DNA of 64,000 bases from Pseudoneobacillus rhizosphaerae (GTDB lineage: Bacteria > Bacillota > Bacilli > Bacillales > Cytobacillaceae): positions 1 to 64,000 of the forward strand of contig NZ_CAKJTG010000015.1 in assembly GCF_917563885.1 (NCBI RefSeq), read 5' to 3'. Every line of letters starts with the position of its first letter. Position 1 is the stretch's first letter. Both the position numbers and the translations under genes were made by a program. The notes under the pieces are model-generated. The model saw only the letters and a list, made by a program, of their open reading frames with translations, did no database searches and was not told where the DNA came from. Shown here piece by piece: positions 26,300 to 34,560 of this stretch.

Positions 26300-27406
26300 T
26301 TAATTGCTTTTAATGCCAGCCCCACATAAAGGGAAGACGACTTTTTGTTCGCTTAGTTCCGGGTATTTCTCGATATATTGTAAATAGGCGGCATAATTTG
26401 CCCCAGTAGTAATTTCCACATAAACTCCTTTTGAAGCAAGCTCATTTCTTGCTTGAAGGATGCTTTCTTCAGAAACGGCAATGATATCGCCGCCGGTAGC
26501 CCGAATCGCCTCTAGTATTTCCGAACCTCGTGCTGGAGCAGCAATGGCAATTCCTTCAGCAATCGTCCCTTTATTTTCAACAGGCTCCACCGTGGTTTTT
26601 CCTTCTTCAAACGCTTTTGAAATCGGGGCACACGCACCCGCTTGAACCGCAAGAATTTTCGGCATTTCTTGTATCTGCCCACTGCTCATTAGTTCTTGGA
26701 AGGCAATATAGGCACCTATTAACAACGTTCCATTTCCGACAGGAATAATAAAAGCTTCCGGCAGTATCCCCTTTAATTGCTCGTATATTTCATATACATA
26801 CGTCTTGGTTCCTTCCCAAAACAGCGGATTATAAATATGACTCGCATAAAACGAATTGGTTTCCTCGACCATCGCCATGGCAGCGCGCGCGGTATCCTCC
26901 CGATTTCCCGGTATTTTATGTACGGTTGCCCCATGTGCTGCAATCTGTTTTAGTTTCTTTTCAGAGGTAGACTCCGGAACGAAAATATCACATTGGATGC
27001 CAGCTCTCGCTCCGAAAGCGGCAATCGAAGTTCCTGCATTTCCACTACTATCAGCAACAACTCGGTCGATCCCAAGCTTTTTAGCCATCGCAACAAGGAT
27101 CACGGAACCTCTATCTTTAAACGATAGAGTTGGCATATAATATTCAGCTTTGGCAAGAAGATTTTCAGAGATTTTAATGAGTGGCGTATTTCCCTCCCCT
27201 AAGGTAATCTCCCGCCAAACATCGTCTTCTTCAAAAGGTAAGGAATCGATATACTTCCAAAGAGACCATTCCTGCGATTGAGCTGTTTTCGAAAAATCGA
27301 CTTGCTTCTTCTCGTACTCCAAATGCAACAAGCCGCCACACTCACATTTCCATTTATTACTTTCCAGCGTATAGCTAGACGTACAATTAGAACAAATATA
27401 TTTCAT
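26300..27406 (-). CDS. Threonine-synthase-like PLP enzyme with N-terminal zinc ribbon
   Basis: 368 residues of the fold type II tryptophan-synthase-beta family. An N-terminal zinc ribbon has Cys5, Cys8, Cys21 and Cys23. The PLP lysine is Lys97 in LSFKDRG, with the phosphate loop PVGNGTLL and the SSGNAGTS block. The core resembles threonine synthase, but the genomic setting (RidA, aldolases, symporter) points to catabolism, for example elimination of a beta-substituent from a hydroxy amino acid. It abuts ridA with one base between. A true biosynthetic role in threonine synthesis is less likely, because no hom or thrB gene is present. Confidence 0.8.
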   Translation of the reverse strand: MKYICSNCTSSYTLESNKWKCECGGLLHLEYEKKQVDFSKTAQSQEWSLWKYIDSLPFEEDDVWREITLGEGNTPLIKISENLLAKAEYYMPTLSFKDRGSVILVAMAKKLGIDRVVADSSGNAGTSIAAFGARAGIQCDIFVPESTSEKKLKQIAAHGATVHKIPGNREDTARAAMAMVEETNSFYASHIYNPLFWEGTKTYVYEIYEQLKGILPEAFIIPVGNGTLLIGAYIAFQELMSSGQIQEMPKILAVQAGACAPISKAFEEGKTTVEPVENKGTIAEGIAIAAPARGSEILEAIRATGGDIIAVSEESILQARNELASKGVYVEITTGANYAAYLQYIEKYPELSEQKVVFPLCGAGIKSN

Positions 27407-27407
27407 C

Positions 27408-27800
27408 TCAATCTTCCTTTACATCATCGATGAATGCGATTGCTTCAAGCTCAATCTTAAATCCATAGTGCAGTTCATTCGTAGGCACCACAGACCTTGC
27501 TGGCTTATGCTCACCAAAGTATTGGCTATAGATGGAATTAACCGTTCCCCACAATTCAATATCGGAAATGAACACCGTAACCTTCATCACATCGTCTTTT
27601 TTGGCACCCGCTGCTTCTAAAATCGTGCTTAAATTTTCAAGGACTTGGTTCGTTTGCTCGGTAATATCCCCCTGAACACCTTCACCAGTAAATGGGTTTA
27701 CCGGAAGCTGGCCAGAGATAAACAGTAGATTCCCCTTTTGAACAGCCGGAGAATAATGTCCAGGATTAGGCTTTGCACCTTCAATAGAAATAAATTTCAT
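27408..27800 (-). CDS. RidA-family enamine/imine deaminase
   Basis: 130 residues, normal for the family. The key arginine is Arg102 in KPARSVVP, and Glu118 lies in KIELEAIAF. RidA proteins hydrolyse reactive 2-aminoacrylate or 2-aminocrotonate released by PLP dehydratases. Its position between a threonine-aldolase gene and a PLP lyase gene strongly suggests that the operon produces such an enamine. The ribosome binding site is AAAGGAGG. Confidence 0.93.
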   Translation of the reverse strand: MKFISIEGAKPNPGHYSPAVQKGNLLFISGQLPVNPFTGEGVQGDITEQTNQVLENLSTILEAAGAKKDDVMKVTVFISDIELWGTVNSIYSQYFGEHKPARSVVPTNELHYGFKIELEAIAFIDDVKED

Positions 27801-27835
27801 TTGTTTTTCCTCCTTTTTGAAACTTGCGGACGGTT

Positions 27836-28876
27836 CTAAATCCTTTTATCAAGATCTATTAGTATTTCTGCTGCCGCTTCTGCCGCTGATGAATCGATTC
27901 CTTTATAAAATACAAGCCGAACCGAATCCTTTGAGATTGGACCAATCAATAGCCCTGCCTCTCGCGCCATTTGACAGAACTCCACTGACGAAACCTCGGT
28001 GTTAGTCAGTTGTAAATTTAGAATATTTGTTTGAACTTCCTTCTGCGGTACGATTTTTAAAAGCCTGCCCTTCAACTTTTCAAACACAATCTTGGTATTC
28101 TCAATATCTTCGTCTAATCGCTCAACTTGGTGTTGTAAAGCATAGATGCCTGGCGCCGCAATGATACCGGCCTGCCTCATGCCTCCACCTAATAACTTCC
28201 GCAATTCTCTTGCCTTGCTGATCAATTCATGAGTTCCGCAAATCAACGAACCGACCGGAGCTCCCAATCCCTTGGAAAGACAGAACATCACAGCGTCCAC
28301 GTATTGCGTAATCTCAGAAACAGCAACCTTCAATCCTGCAGCTGCATGAAAAACTCTTGCCCCATCGAGAAAAATTTGGGCCCCATGGCGATCAGCGACC
28401 ATCCTAATCTTCTTCATTTCCTCCACCGGAATCCAATAACCACCTGCAAAATTATGAGTGTTTTCAAGACAAATTAATTTTGCCCCACTTTCACTCAATA
28501 GCCGATCAATCATGTCAACATCCGGAGTCATGTTCTCATTCATACGATATTTGATAGGCTGACAACGGCCATATTTTTCATCAAATAAAATCTTTTCCGT
28601 GATTAAAATGTGTTGATTTTCTTCAACAAGGATGGAATCTCCTGGGTCAATCAGACTGAGAATCGCTAGATTGTTACCAAATGTCCCCGTTGGTGCCAGC
28701 AGTGCCGCTTCCTTCCCAGTCAGGTGTGCGGCAAGGTCCTCCAACTCATTAACAGTCTCATCCTCGCCTCTTCCACTTGTCCCGATTCTACCGTCATCAC
28801 CTAATTTGGCCGAAAGAATCGTATCCAACATTTTTTTATCGGGTAAAGTTAGAGTATCACTTCTTAAATCAATCAT
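27836..28876 (-). CDS. L-threonine-aldolase-family PLP enzyme
   Basis: 346 residues of fold type I. The PLP lysine is Lys202 in CLSKGLGAPVGS, His89 in EENQHI stacks on the cofactor in the family, and DLRSDT opens the protein as in low-specificity threonine aldolases. It cleaves L-threonine, L-allo-threonine or 3-hydroxy analogues to glycine and an aldehyde. Together with the two D-threonine-aldolase-fold enzymes it would let the pathway handle both stereo-series. It lies 35 bases upstream of ridA. Confidence 0.88.
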   Translation of the reverse strand: MIDLRSDTLTLPDKKMLDTILSAKLGDDGRIGTSGRGEDETVNELEDLAAHLTGKEAALLAPTGTFGNNLAILSLIDPGDSILVEENQHILITEKILFDEKYGRCQPIKYRMNENMTPDVDMIDRLLSESGAKLICLENTHNFAGGYWIPVEEMKKIRMVADRHGAQIFLDGARVFHAAAGLKVAVSEITQYVDAVMFCLSKGLGAPVGSLICGTHELISKARELRKLLGGGMRQAGIIAAPGIYALQHQVERLDEDIENTKIVFEKLKGRLLKIVPQKEVQTNILNLQLTNTEVSSVEFCQMAREAGLLIGPISKDSVRLVFYKGIDSSAAEAAAEILIDLDKRI

Positions 28877-28952
28877 TCTATCTCCCCCTTAAAGCATGGG
28901 GACGGTTCCGATGTTTCCGAATGAAGCACAAGAACCGTCTCCATGTTTCAAT

Positions 28953-30014
28953 TTAGCTACTTCTTCCTCGGCTTGTTATATCAACACGGTCGATGATTTT
29001 GTCCCCTCTGACAAGGTAGAGATAATCATGAAGGTTCATTGTTGTACAACAATGACCAGGAATCATTGGTATCTTGTCTCCGACTTCTGCCTTTAACACA
29101 TCGATTGGTAATTTTGTATGCTCTTCACTGACACTAATTTGCTCGCAATTGCATCCCGGTATCTCCGTCATAGCCTGATCGACAGCAACGGATTTTCGTC
29201 CAGTATCCATAATCACAAATTTCTCATTTACTTCCATTACTGTTGAAAGAACGAATAAGGAATGTTCATATTCGAGCTCGAGTTTCCCATAGGCTGCGTC
29301 CATAAAGGCGTAACTACCGACTTGTACATCGGTAAATACCGTATTAGCATCTCTAAATTGTACGGAACCCGTGCTCACTCCAGTAACTCGATGAACTGCA
29401 ATCTCGTTTTCTTTTAAAAAGGCTATGACACTCTTTAAATAGTTTTCCTTTTCCATCGAAACGGTTTCGCGAATTTTATAATTTATCTCATGAGAAATCT
29501 GTCCCGCATAAGCTTGAATTCCTTCGAACGTTAACCCTGGGCTTTCGATAATCTTTTTCGCTAAAGTAAGAACTTCCTCCCTACTATTGACACCACAGCG
29601 ATCTGCGCCAACATTACACTCAACAAGGCAATGAATGACCGTTCCATGAAGAGAGGCTGCAGCCGATAGATCCTTAATGTTTTTTGCATCATCAACGCAA
29701 ACAGTAAGATGACAGCATCCCGCCAAACTAGCGACGCGAGATATTTTTTCCAAGCTAATGACTTGATTCGCTATTAAAATATTTTCTACACCGGAATGTG
29801 CGAGATCCCAAGCTTCATCGGTTTTGGCACAGCTAATCCCCTTTGCCCCAGCCGCTATTTGCATATGAGCAATCGTTGTGCATTTAGCTGATTTATAATG
29901 CGGAAACATATCAAGATTATATTTTTTTAATCGATCCATCATCTTTTCTTGATTTCGGTCGAAGGCATCTAAATCAAGATATAAAGCTGGTGTTTCAAGT
30001 TGTGATAGCTTCAT
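28953..30014 (-). CDS. DSD1/D-threonine-aldolase-fold PLP enzyme (copy 2)
   Basis: 353 residues with the same fold as the gene at 25162: ETPALYLDLDAF at the start, PLP lysine Lys41 in FPHYKSAKC, and a metal site in PGHCCTTMNLHDY. It departs from copy 1 around the PLP lysine (HYKSAK against HTKTHK) and is overall quite different, so it is not a recent duplication. Likely a D-threonine, D-allo-threonine or D-3-hydroxyaspartate aldolase or dehydratase. It follows the symporter gene by 28 bases. Confidence 0.85.
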   Translation of the reverse strand: MKLSQLETPALYLDLDAFDRNQEKMMDRLKKYNLDMFPHYKSAKCTTIAHMQIAAGAKGISCAKTDEAWDLAHSGVENILIANQVISLEKISRVASLAGCCHLTVCVDDAKNIKDLSAAASLHGTVIHCLVECNVGADRCGVNSREEVLTLAKKIIESPGLTFEGIQAYAGQISHEINYKIRETVSMEKENYLKSVIAFLKENEIAVHRVTGVSTGSVQFRDANTVFTDVQVGSYAFMDAAYGKLELEYEHSLFVLSTVMEVNEKFVIMDTGRKSVAVDQAMTEIPGCNCEQISVSEEHTKLPIDVLKAEVGDKIPMIPGHCCTTMNLHDYLYLVRGDKIIDRVDITSRGRSS

Positions 30015-30042
30015 AGTTTTTGTAACTCCTATCTAAATGATG

Positions 30043-31296
30043 CTAACTAGCAAGATTGCTTGCTTTTGCTTTATTATTGGCAATCGTACGTTCTTCCCAC
30101 TTGGAAACGCAAATTGTACCAACTAGGTCACCAAGAACATTGGAAGTCGTGGTTCCCATATCTATGAAACGATAGAAACCTGCAATAATCCCAACAACTT
30201 CAACTGGCATTCCAAATGTCTCAACGATAACAAGCATCATTACTATTCCTCCGCCTGGAACCCCACCACTTGTTGTACAAAGTAAGGTTGCCACAATGGC
30301 CATTGAAATAAATGTACTGAATTCAAGCTCGATACCGTAAAGCTGACTGATAAAAATCAACACAGCCGGATAGAGTATTGCACTACCACCAGAGTTAATC
30401 TGACTTCCAAGCGTAAGACCAAACTTTGCAATCCCATCGGGAACATTAAAGTCTTCCTTTGCCGATTTAATGACGACAGGAACACTAGCCGAACTTGAGC
30501 AGGATGCCAAGGTAAACATCCAAACAGGCATCGACTTTTTAAGAAATGTAAAAACATTCATTCTTGCGAACATCCAAAGCGAACTTCCGTAAACTAATAA
30601 CATAAGTAAAATAATACCGACCCAGAATGTTCCAATAAAGCCTGCTACCGAAGTGAAAATTGAAAATCCGTATAAGCCAAATGTATCTGCCAAAAGGAAG
30701 AAAACTCCCACAGGGGCAAGCTTGATAACCATATTAATATAAAGAAAGATGACATCATTAATCGAACGGAACCCTTTTAGGACAAATTCCTTATGCTCTT
30801 TATTTTTCATTTTCAGAACAGCCACACCTAATAAAATGGCAATAACCAATGTTTGAATAACGTTTCCACTAGAGAACGTACCAAAAATATTATTGGAGAA
30901 AAGGCTGGTAATAAAGGTTTGAGCGGTTAGTTCAGCGGGCTTTGAAACATCAACTGCTGTAAGACCTTCTAAACTTATCCCTAACCCTGGTTTTAATATC
31001 ATGGCAGCAGAGATACCAATAATCGTTGCAAACAGAGTTGTAATCACATAAAAAACTAAGGTACGAATCGAAATACGGCCAAGACTTACGGCATCTTCTT
31101 GATCAGCAATAGCCGTAATCATTAAACAAAAAACAAGTGGTATGATGATCATCTTGATGAGGTCGAGCCAAATGTTTCCAATAAATTTGAATTCGCCCAT
31201 TGTTTCCCCAAAGATAATTCCAAAAATAGCCCCTAATACCATCGCAACAAGCGTCATTACCGTCGTGTTGACCAATATTTTTTTTACTTTCTCCAT
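30043..31296 (-). CDS. Dicarboxylate/amino acid:cation symporter (DAACS family)
   Basis: 417 residues with eight TM helices plus hairpins. Family landmarks are visible: the serine-rich ASCSSSASVPVV hairpin near residue 270, GLTLGSQINSGGSAI in TM7 near 293, TTSGGVPGGGIVMM in HP2 and IDMGTTTSNVLGDL in TM8 near 380. In the TM7 NMDGT region the sequence reads NSGGS, so it is not a classical glutamate carrier, and neutral or hydroxy amino acids are possible. It is the first gene behind the sigma-54 promoter, probably importing the substrate of the downstream enzymes. Confidence 0.9.
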   Translation of the reverse strand: MEKVKKILVNTTVMTLVAMVLGAIFGIIFGETMGEFKFIGNIWLDLIKMIIIPLVFCLMITAIADQEDAVSLGRISIRTLVFYVITTLFATIIGISAAMILKPGLGISLEGLTAVDVSKPAELTAQTFITSLFSNNIFGTFSSGNVIQTLVIAILLGVAVLKMKNKEHKEFVLKGFRSINDVIFLYINMVIKLAPVGVFFLLADTFGLYGFSIFTSVAGFIGTFWVGIILLMLLVYGSSLWMFARMNVFTFLKKSMPVWMFTLASCSSSASVPVVIKSAKEDFNVPDGIAKFGLTLGSQINSGGSAILYPAVLIFISQLYGIELEFSTFISMAIVATLLCTTSGGVPGGGIVMMLVIVETFGMPVEVVGIIAGFYRFIDMGTTTSNVLGDLVGTICVSKWEERTIANNKAKASNLAS

Positions 31297-31399
31297 CCAT
31301 CATGCCCCCATTTTTATTAATTCGTACCCTCTGTAACGATAAGTGCTTACTTCCAACTTCGCCTTTTGCACCTCCATTTTTAATATTAATTAGTAATAA

Positions 31400-31415
31400 T
31401 GCAAGTATTGTGCCA
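31400..31415 (-). promoter_or_regulatory. Sigma-54 (-24/-12) promoter of the beta-hydroxy amino acid operon
   Basis: Minus strand TGGCACAATACTTGCA is a perfect match to the TGGCAC-N5-TTGCW consensus, with GG and GC correctly spaced. It lies about 100 bases before the symporter start. It fits the divergent sigma-54 activator gene. Confidence 0.9.
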
Positions 31416-31580
31416 ATTCTAATTTTTTCCTAAAATATTTATTAAGAACACTACCTAAAGTGCCATTGATAAGAATCAAACTAGCATATTAAATGAATCC
31501 GCTTACATTTTTAGCAACCAACCTTTTATAATAATAGTAACATAAAATTATTAGAAAATTATAAAAACGTTAAATACCAG

Positions 31581-31597
31581 TGAAACATAATGTTTCA
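31581..31597. promoter_or_regulatory. Candidate upstream activating sequence (17-bp palindrome)
   Basis: TGAAACATAATGTTTCA is a perfect 8+1+8 inverted repeat, about 170 bases upstream of the -24/-12 promoter and just before the activator gene. Distance and symmetry fit an enhancer site for a Fis-type HTH activator, which could also regulate its own gene. Confidence 0.65.
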
Positions 31598-31650
31598 AAA
31601 TAGTACACTACGATATATAATTTACTTATTAATGTAATGGAGGCCGTTCT

Positions 31651-33549
31651 ATGCAAGAAAAATTTATGGTGATTTCACCCTATAAAGAATTTGAAGAAAA
31701 AGTGAACGAAATTGCAGCCGAATTCACCTATGAACCTTTCATTATCGATGGAGAGAAACTAGATGAAGATTTTAAAAACAACCTAGATCATTTACTACAT
31801 AATCATTTCAATCCCGATGTCATTATTGGCAGAGGAGTCGCGACAACCTACGCTAGCAAAATCTTTACAAGTGCTGCAGTTGTTAGGATGGAACCTAATT
31901 TTACTGATATTCTATATGCATTGAAGAAGGCTCGGAATCATGGAAATAAAGTTGGCATCATTGCCTATTCATCCCATGGAATTAAAGAAAATATTAGCAT
32001 TCTCAAAGAAATTTTCGACTTTAAGGAAATTAGCATTTACTTATTTGAGAATAGTATAGATATGGAAAGTCAAGTCATAAAAGCCAAAAAGGACGGAATG
32101 AATTCAATCATTGGCGGAGGAACGATTGCTTATGAACTCGCATTGTCTCATCATATTCCTGCGACATTTATTGAAATAAGTCGTTCTGGTATAGAAAGTG
32201 CGATTGAACAATCCATCTCGATTATTGAATCTAGAAAGAAAGATCGAGAGCTGTTAGACAATATCCTTTCGTTAATCAATTGCATGAATGAGGGATTATT
32301 AGCAACCAAGGATAATAAGGTGTTGGTATCCAATTTAAAGCTCGATGACATCATCAACATTCCGGTCAGGGAATACTTTAATCAATCCATTACCTTATTA
32401 AATGAGAACATTGGAAATTTCATTGCTCAAGAGGGATTAACAAAAGACATTATCAAGATAAATGGTAAAAATTATTTAGTAGAGAAGTTAAATAACACAG
32501 TTAGTTTTGCAGATAACATCATTATTTTTCATAATGTCAGTGAATTACAGGATAAAGAGGTCAATGTTCGAAGAAAGCTACATGCCAATAAGTTCATAGC
32601 GAAGAAGATCTTTAAAGATATTATTGGAAGTGATCCTAAAATAGTAAATATCATCAACAACGCATCGATTTATGCCAAAACAGATGCAGAAGTTTTAATA
32701 GAAGGTGAAACAGGTACCGGAAAAGAATTCTTTGCTCAAAGCATTCATAATGATAGTTCGAGAAGGGATAATCCCTTTATTGCAGTGAATTGCGGCGCGA
32801 TTCCAGAGCAGCTTCTAGAAAGTGAATTATTTGGGTATGTAGATGGTGCCTTTTCAGGAGCAAAAAAAGGCGGAAAAACTGGCCTGTTCGAGTTAGCTCA
32901 CAAAGGAACATTATTTCTAGATGAGATTAATTCATTACCAATCATGTTACAAGGTAAACTATTGAGAGTTATTCAGGAAAAAACATTGAGACGAATAGGA
33001 TCGGAGACTGAAACCTTTATCGACGTTAGAATTTTATCGGCTTCAAATAAGGGCATTGATTTACTCATTCAAAAAAATGAGTTTAGATCGGATTTATTTC
33101 ATAGAATTAATACTCTAACTCTTCAAATACCTAGTTTAAAGGAAAGAATAGAAGATATAGAGATCCTTGCCAATTATTTTATCAATATTTACTCTAAAAA
33201 GTATGATAAAAGAATTCCAAGATTAAAACCAAATGAGATAAATTTACTAAAAAGTTATCATTGGCCTGGTAATGTAAGAGAATTAGAGAATGTTATTCAC
33301 AGATATGTTATTCTCTACCATCAAGCTAATAGTAATAGTCTTACAAGTGATTTTATTACTAATTACAACGGGAATGTTACTAGAAGTGCAGAAGATCATT
33401 CTAGTATCATAATTAAGAAGGACAATTTAGAAAACATGGAACGTGAAATTATCGTTTCCTTTTTAAATGAACATAAGTGGAATCGAAAAGAAGTGGCGGA
33501 AAAATTAGGAATTTCAAGAAGTACATTATGGAGAAAGTTTAATAATTAG
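31651..33549 (+). CDS. Sigma-54-dependent enhancer-binding protein with PrpR_N sensor
   Basis: 632 residues. An N-terminal PrpR_N-type sensory domain (about 1-185, with NPDVIIGRGVATTYASK), a linker/PAS-like segment (about 200-320), an AAA+ sigma-54 activation domain with Walker A GETGTGKE (352-359), the sigma-54 contact loop GAFSGA (399-404; the usual is GAFTGA) and LFLDEI Walker B, and a C-terminal Fis-type HTH (about 595-632, RKEVAEKLGISRSTLWRKF). It is divergent from the amino acid operon and almost certainly activates its -24/-12 promoter. PrpR_N domains sense small organic acids or amino acids. ATG follows GGAGG. Confidence 0.93.
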   Translation: MQEKFMVISPYKEFEEKVNEIAAEFTYEPFIIDGEKLDEDFKNNLDHLLHNHFNPDVIIGRGVATTYASKIFTSAAVVRMEPNFTDILYALKKARNHGNKVGIIAYSSHGIKENISILKEIFDFKEISIYLFENSIDMESQVIKAKKDGMNSIIGGGTIAYELALSHHIPATFIEISRSGIESAIEQSISIIESRKKDRELLDNILSLINCMNEGLLATKDNKVLVSNLKLDDIINIPVREYFNQSITLLNENIGNFIAQEGLTKDIIKINGKNYLVEKLNNTVSFADNIIIFHNVSELQDKEVNVRRKLHANKFIAKKIFKDIIGSDPKIVNIINNASIYAKTDAEVLIEGETGTGKEFFAQSIHNDSSRRDNPFIAVNCGAIPEQLLESELFGYVDGAFSGAKKGGKTGLFELAHKGTLFLDEINSLPIMLQGKLLRVIQEKTLRRIGSETETFIDVRILSASNKGIDLLIQKNEFRSDLFHRINTLTLQIPSLKERIEDIEILANYFINIYSKKYDKRIPRLKPNEINLLKSYHWPGNVRELENVIHRYVILYHQANSNSLTSDFITNYNGNVTRSAEDHSSIIIKKDNLENMEREIIVSFLNEHKWNRKEVAEKLGISRSTLWRKFNN

Positions 33550-33563
33550 TAAAATATTTTACA

Positions 33564-33620
33564 ACCAACAAGCGAGAAGAACTTCCATCACAAAGATAGG
33601 GGCCCTTCTCGCTTGTTGGC
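33564..33620. terminator. Bidirectional terminator
   Basis: CAACAAGCGAGAAG pairs perfectly with CTTCTCGCTTGTTG around a long loop. It lies between the convergent activator gene and the FAH-family gene. Confidence 0.8.
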
Positions 33621-33625
33621 GTTTA

Positions 33626-34423
33626 CTATTTTACATAATTACGCAGTTTGCCGATATTCTCAACTTCAACAGATACAATATCCCCTGACTGCATTGGGCA
33701 ACTGCCAGAAGGTGAACCAGTAGCTAAAACATCCCCTGGCTCCAATGTCATAACCTGTGAAATCCAACTAATTAGGTAAGGAATGGAAAGGGACATCTGA
33801 TTCGTATTACCATCTTGCACGACTTTACCGTTTAGAGTTGTAACAATTCTTAAATTAGTAGGATCTATACCTTTCACAATCCAAGGACCTAACGGACCAA
33901 ATGTATCAAATCCTTTGCCGCGTGTAAATTGAGGATCCGTTTTTGTCAGATCTCTTGCCGTTACATCATTAAATATGGTACAGCCAAAGACATAATCCAA
34001 TGCGTCTTCTTCCTTGATATTCTTCCCGCGTTTCCCAATAATGAGGGCCACTTCCCCCTCCATTTCCACCTGACCTGTTAAACTAGGTGAAGGAAGAATG
34101 ATTTCCCCCTCGTTAGGAATTAAGGATGATGTTGGTTTTAAAAACAAAAAAGGTTCTTTAAGATTTGCCTGCCCACCAGTCTCTTTAGCGTGTTCAGCAT
34201 AAGTCCAGCCAAAATTAATCACTTTTTGGGGTTTTACAGGCTCCAATATCTTTACGTCTTCAACTTTAACTCTTACACCATCAAATTTTAGCTCATTGTT
34301 TAAAATTTCATTAAAGTTACTGGATAGTTGTAAAATTTCCCCATCTTCAACAATTCCGTAGTAATCCTTACTAGTTTGATTCTGATAACGAACAATCATT
34401 TGTGTCCTTTGCAATACCTTCAT
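33626..34423 (-). CDS. Fumarylacetoacetate hydrolase family protein
   Basis: 265 residues of the FAH/HpcE fold. The C-terminal catalytic core shows GQVEMEGEVALIIGK, FNDVTARD and LEPGDVLATGSPSG, with the acidic residues that bind the divalent metal. Family members are hydrolases, decarboxylases or isomerases of keto-acids such as oxaloacetate or acylpyruvates. It lies downstream of the citM-like gene, so oxaloacetate or citrate-related substrates are possible. Two starts are plausible: ATG at 34423 (after AAGGGAG) or the ninth codon ATG (after AAAGGA). Confidence 0.85.
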   Translation of the reverse strand: MKVLQRTQMIVRYQNQTSKDYYGIVEDGEILQLSSNFNEILNNELKFDGVRVKVEDVKILEPVKPQKVINFGWTYAEHAKETGGQANLKEPFLFLKPTSSLIPNEGEIILPSPSLTGQVEMEGEVALIIGKRGKNIKEEDALDYVFGCTIFNDVTARDLTKTDPQFTRGKGFDTFGPLGPWIVKGIDPTNLRIVTTLNGKVVQDGNTNQMSLSIPYLISWISQVMTLEPGDVLATGSPSGSCPMQSGDIVSVEVENIGKLRNYVK

Positions 34424-34560
34424 TCTAATACTTTCTCCCTTTTTAAAAATAATATTGTAGATAACTATACAACAATAGTTACTCTAATTCATAATAAATT
34501 CTTACAAAAAACAAATTCCAAAAGCTCCAATAAAGGAGCTTCTGGAATTTTACTTTACTA

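Noticed and set aside
26300-27406. Biosynthetic thrC
   Set aside because: No hom or thrB neighbours; the gene is embedded in a catabolic-looking sigma-54 operon with ridA and aldolases.
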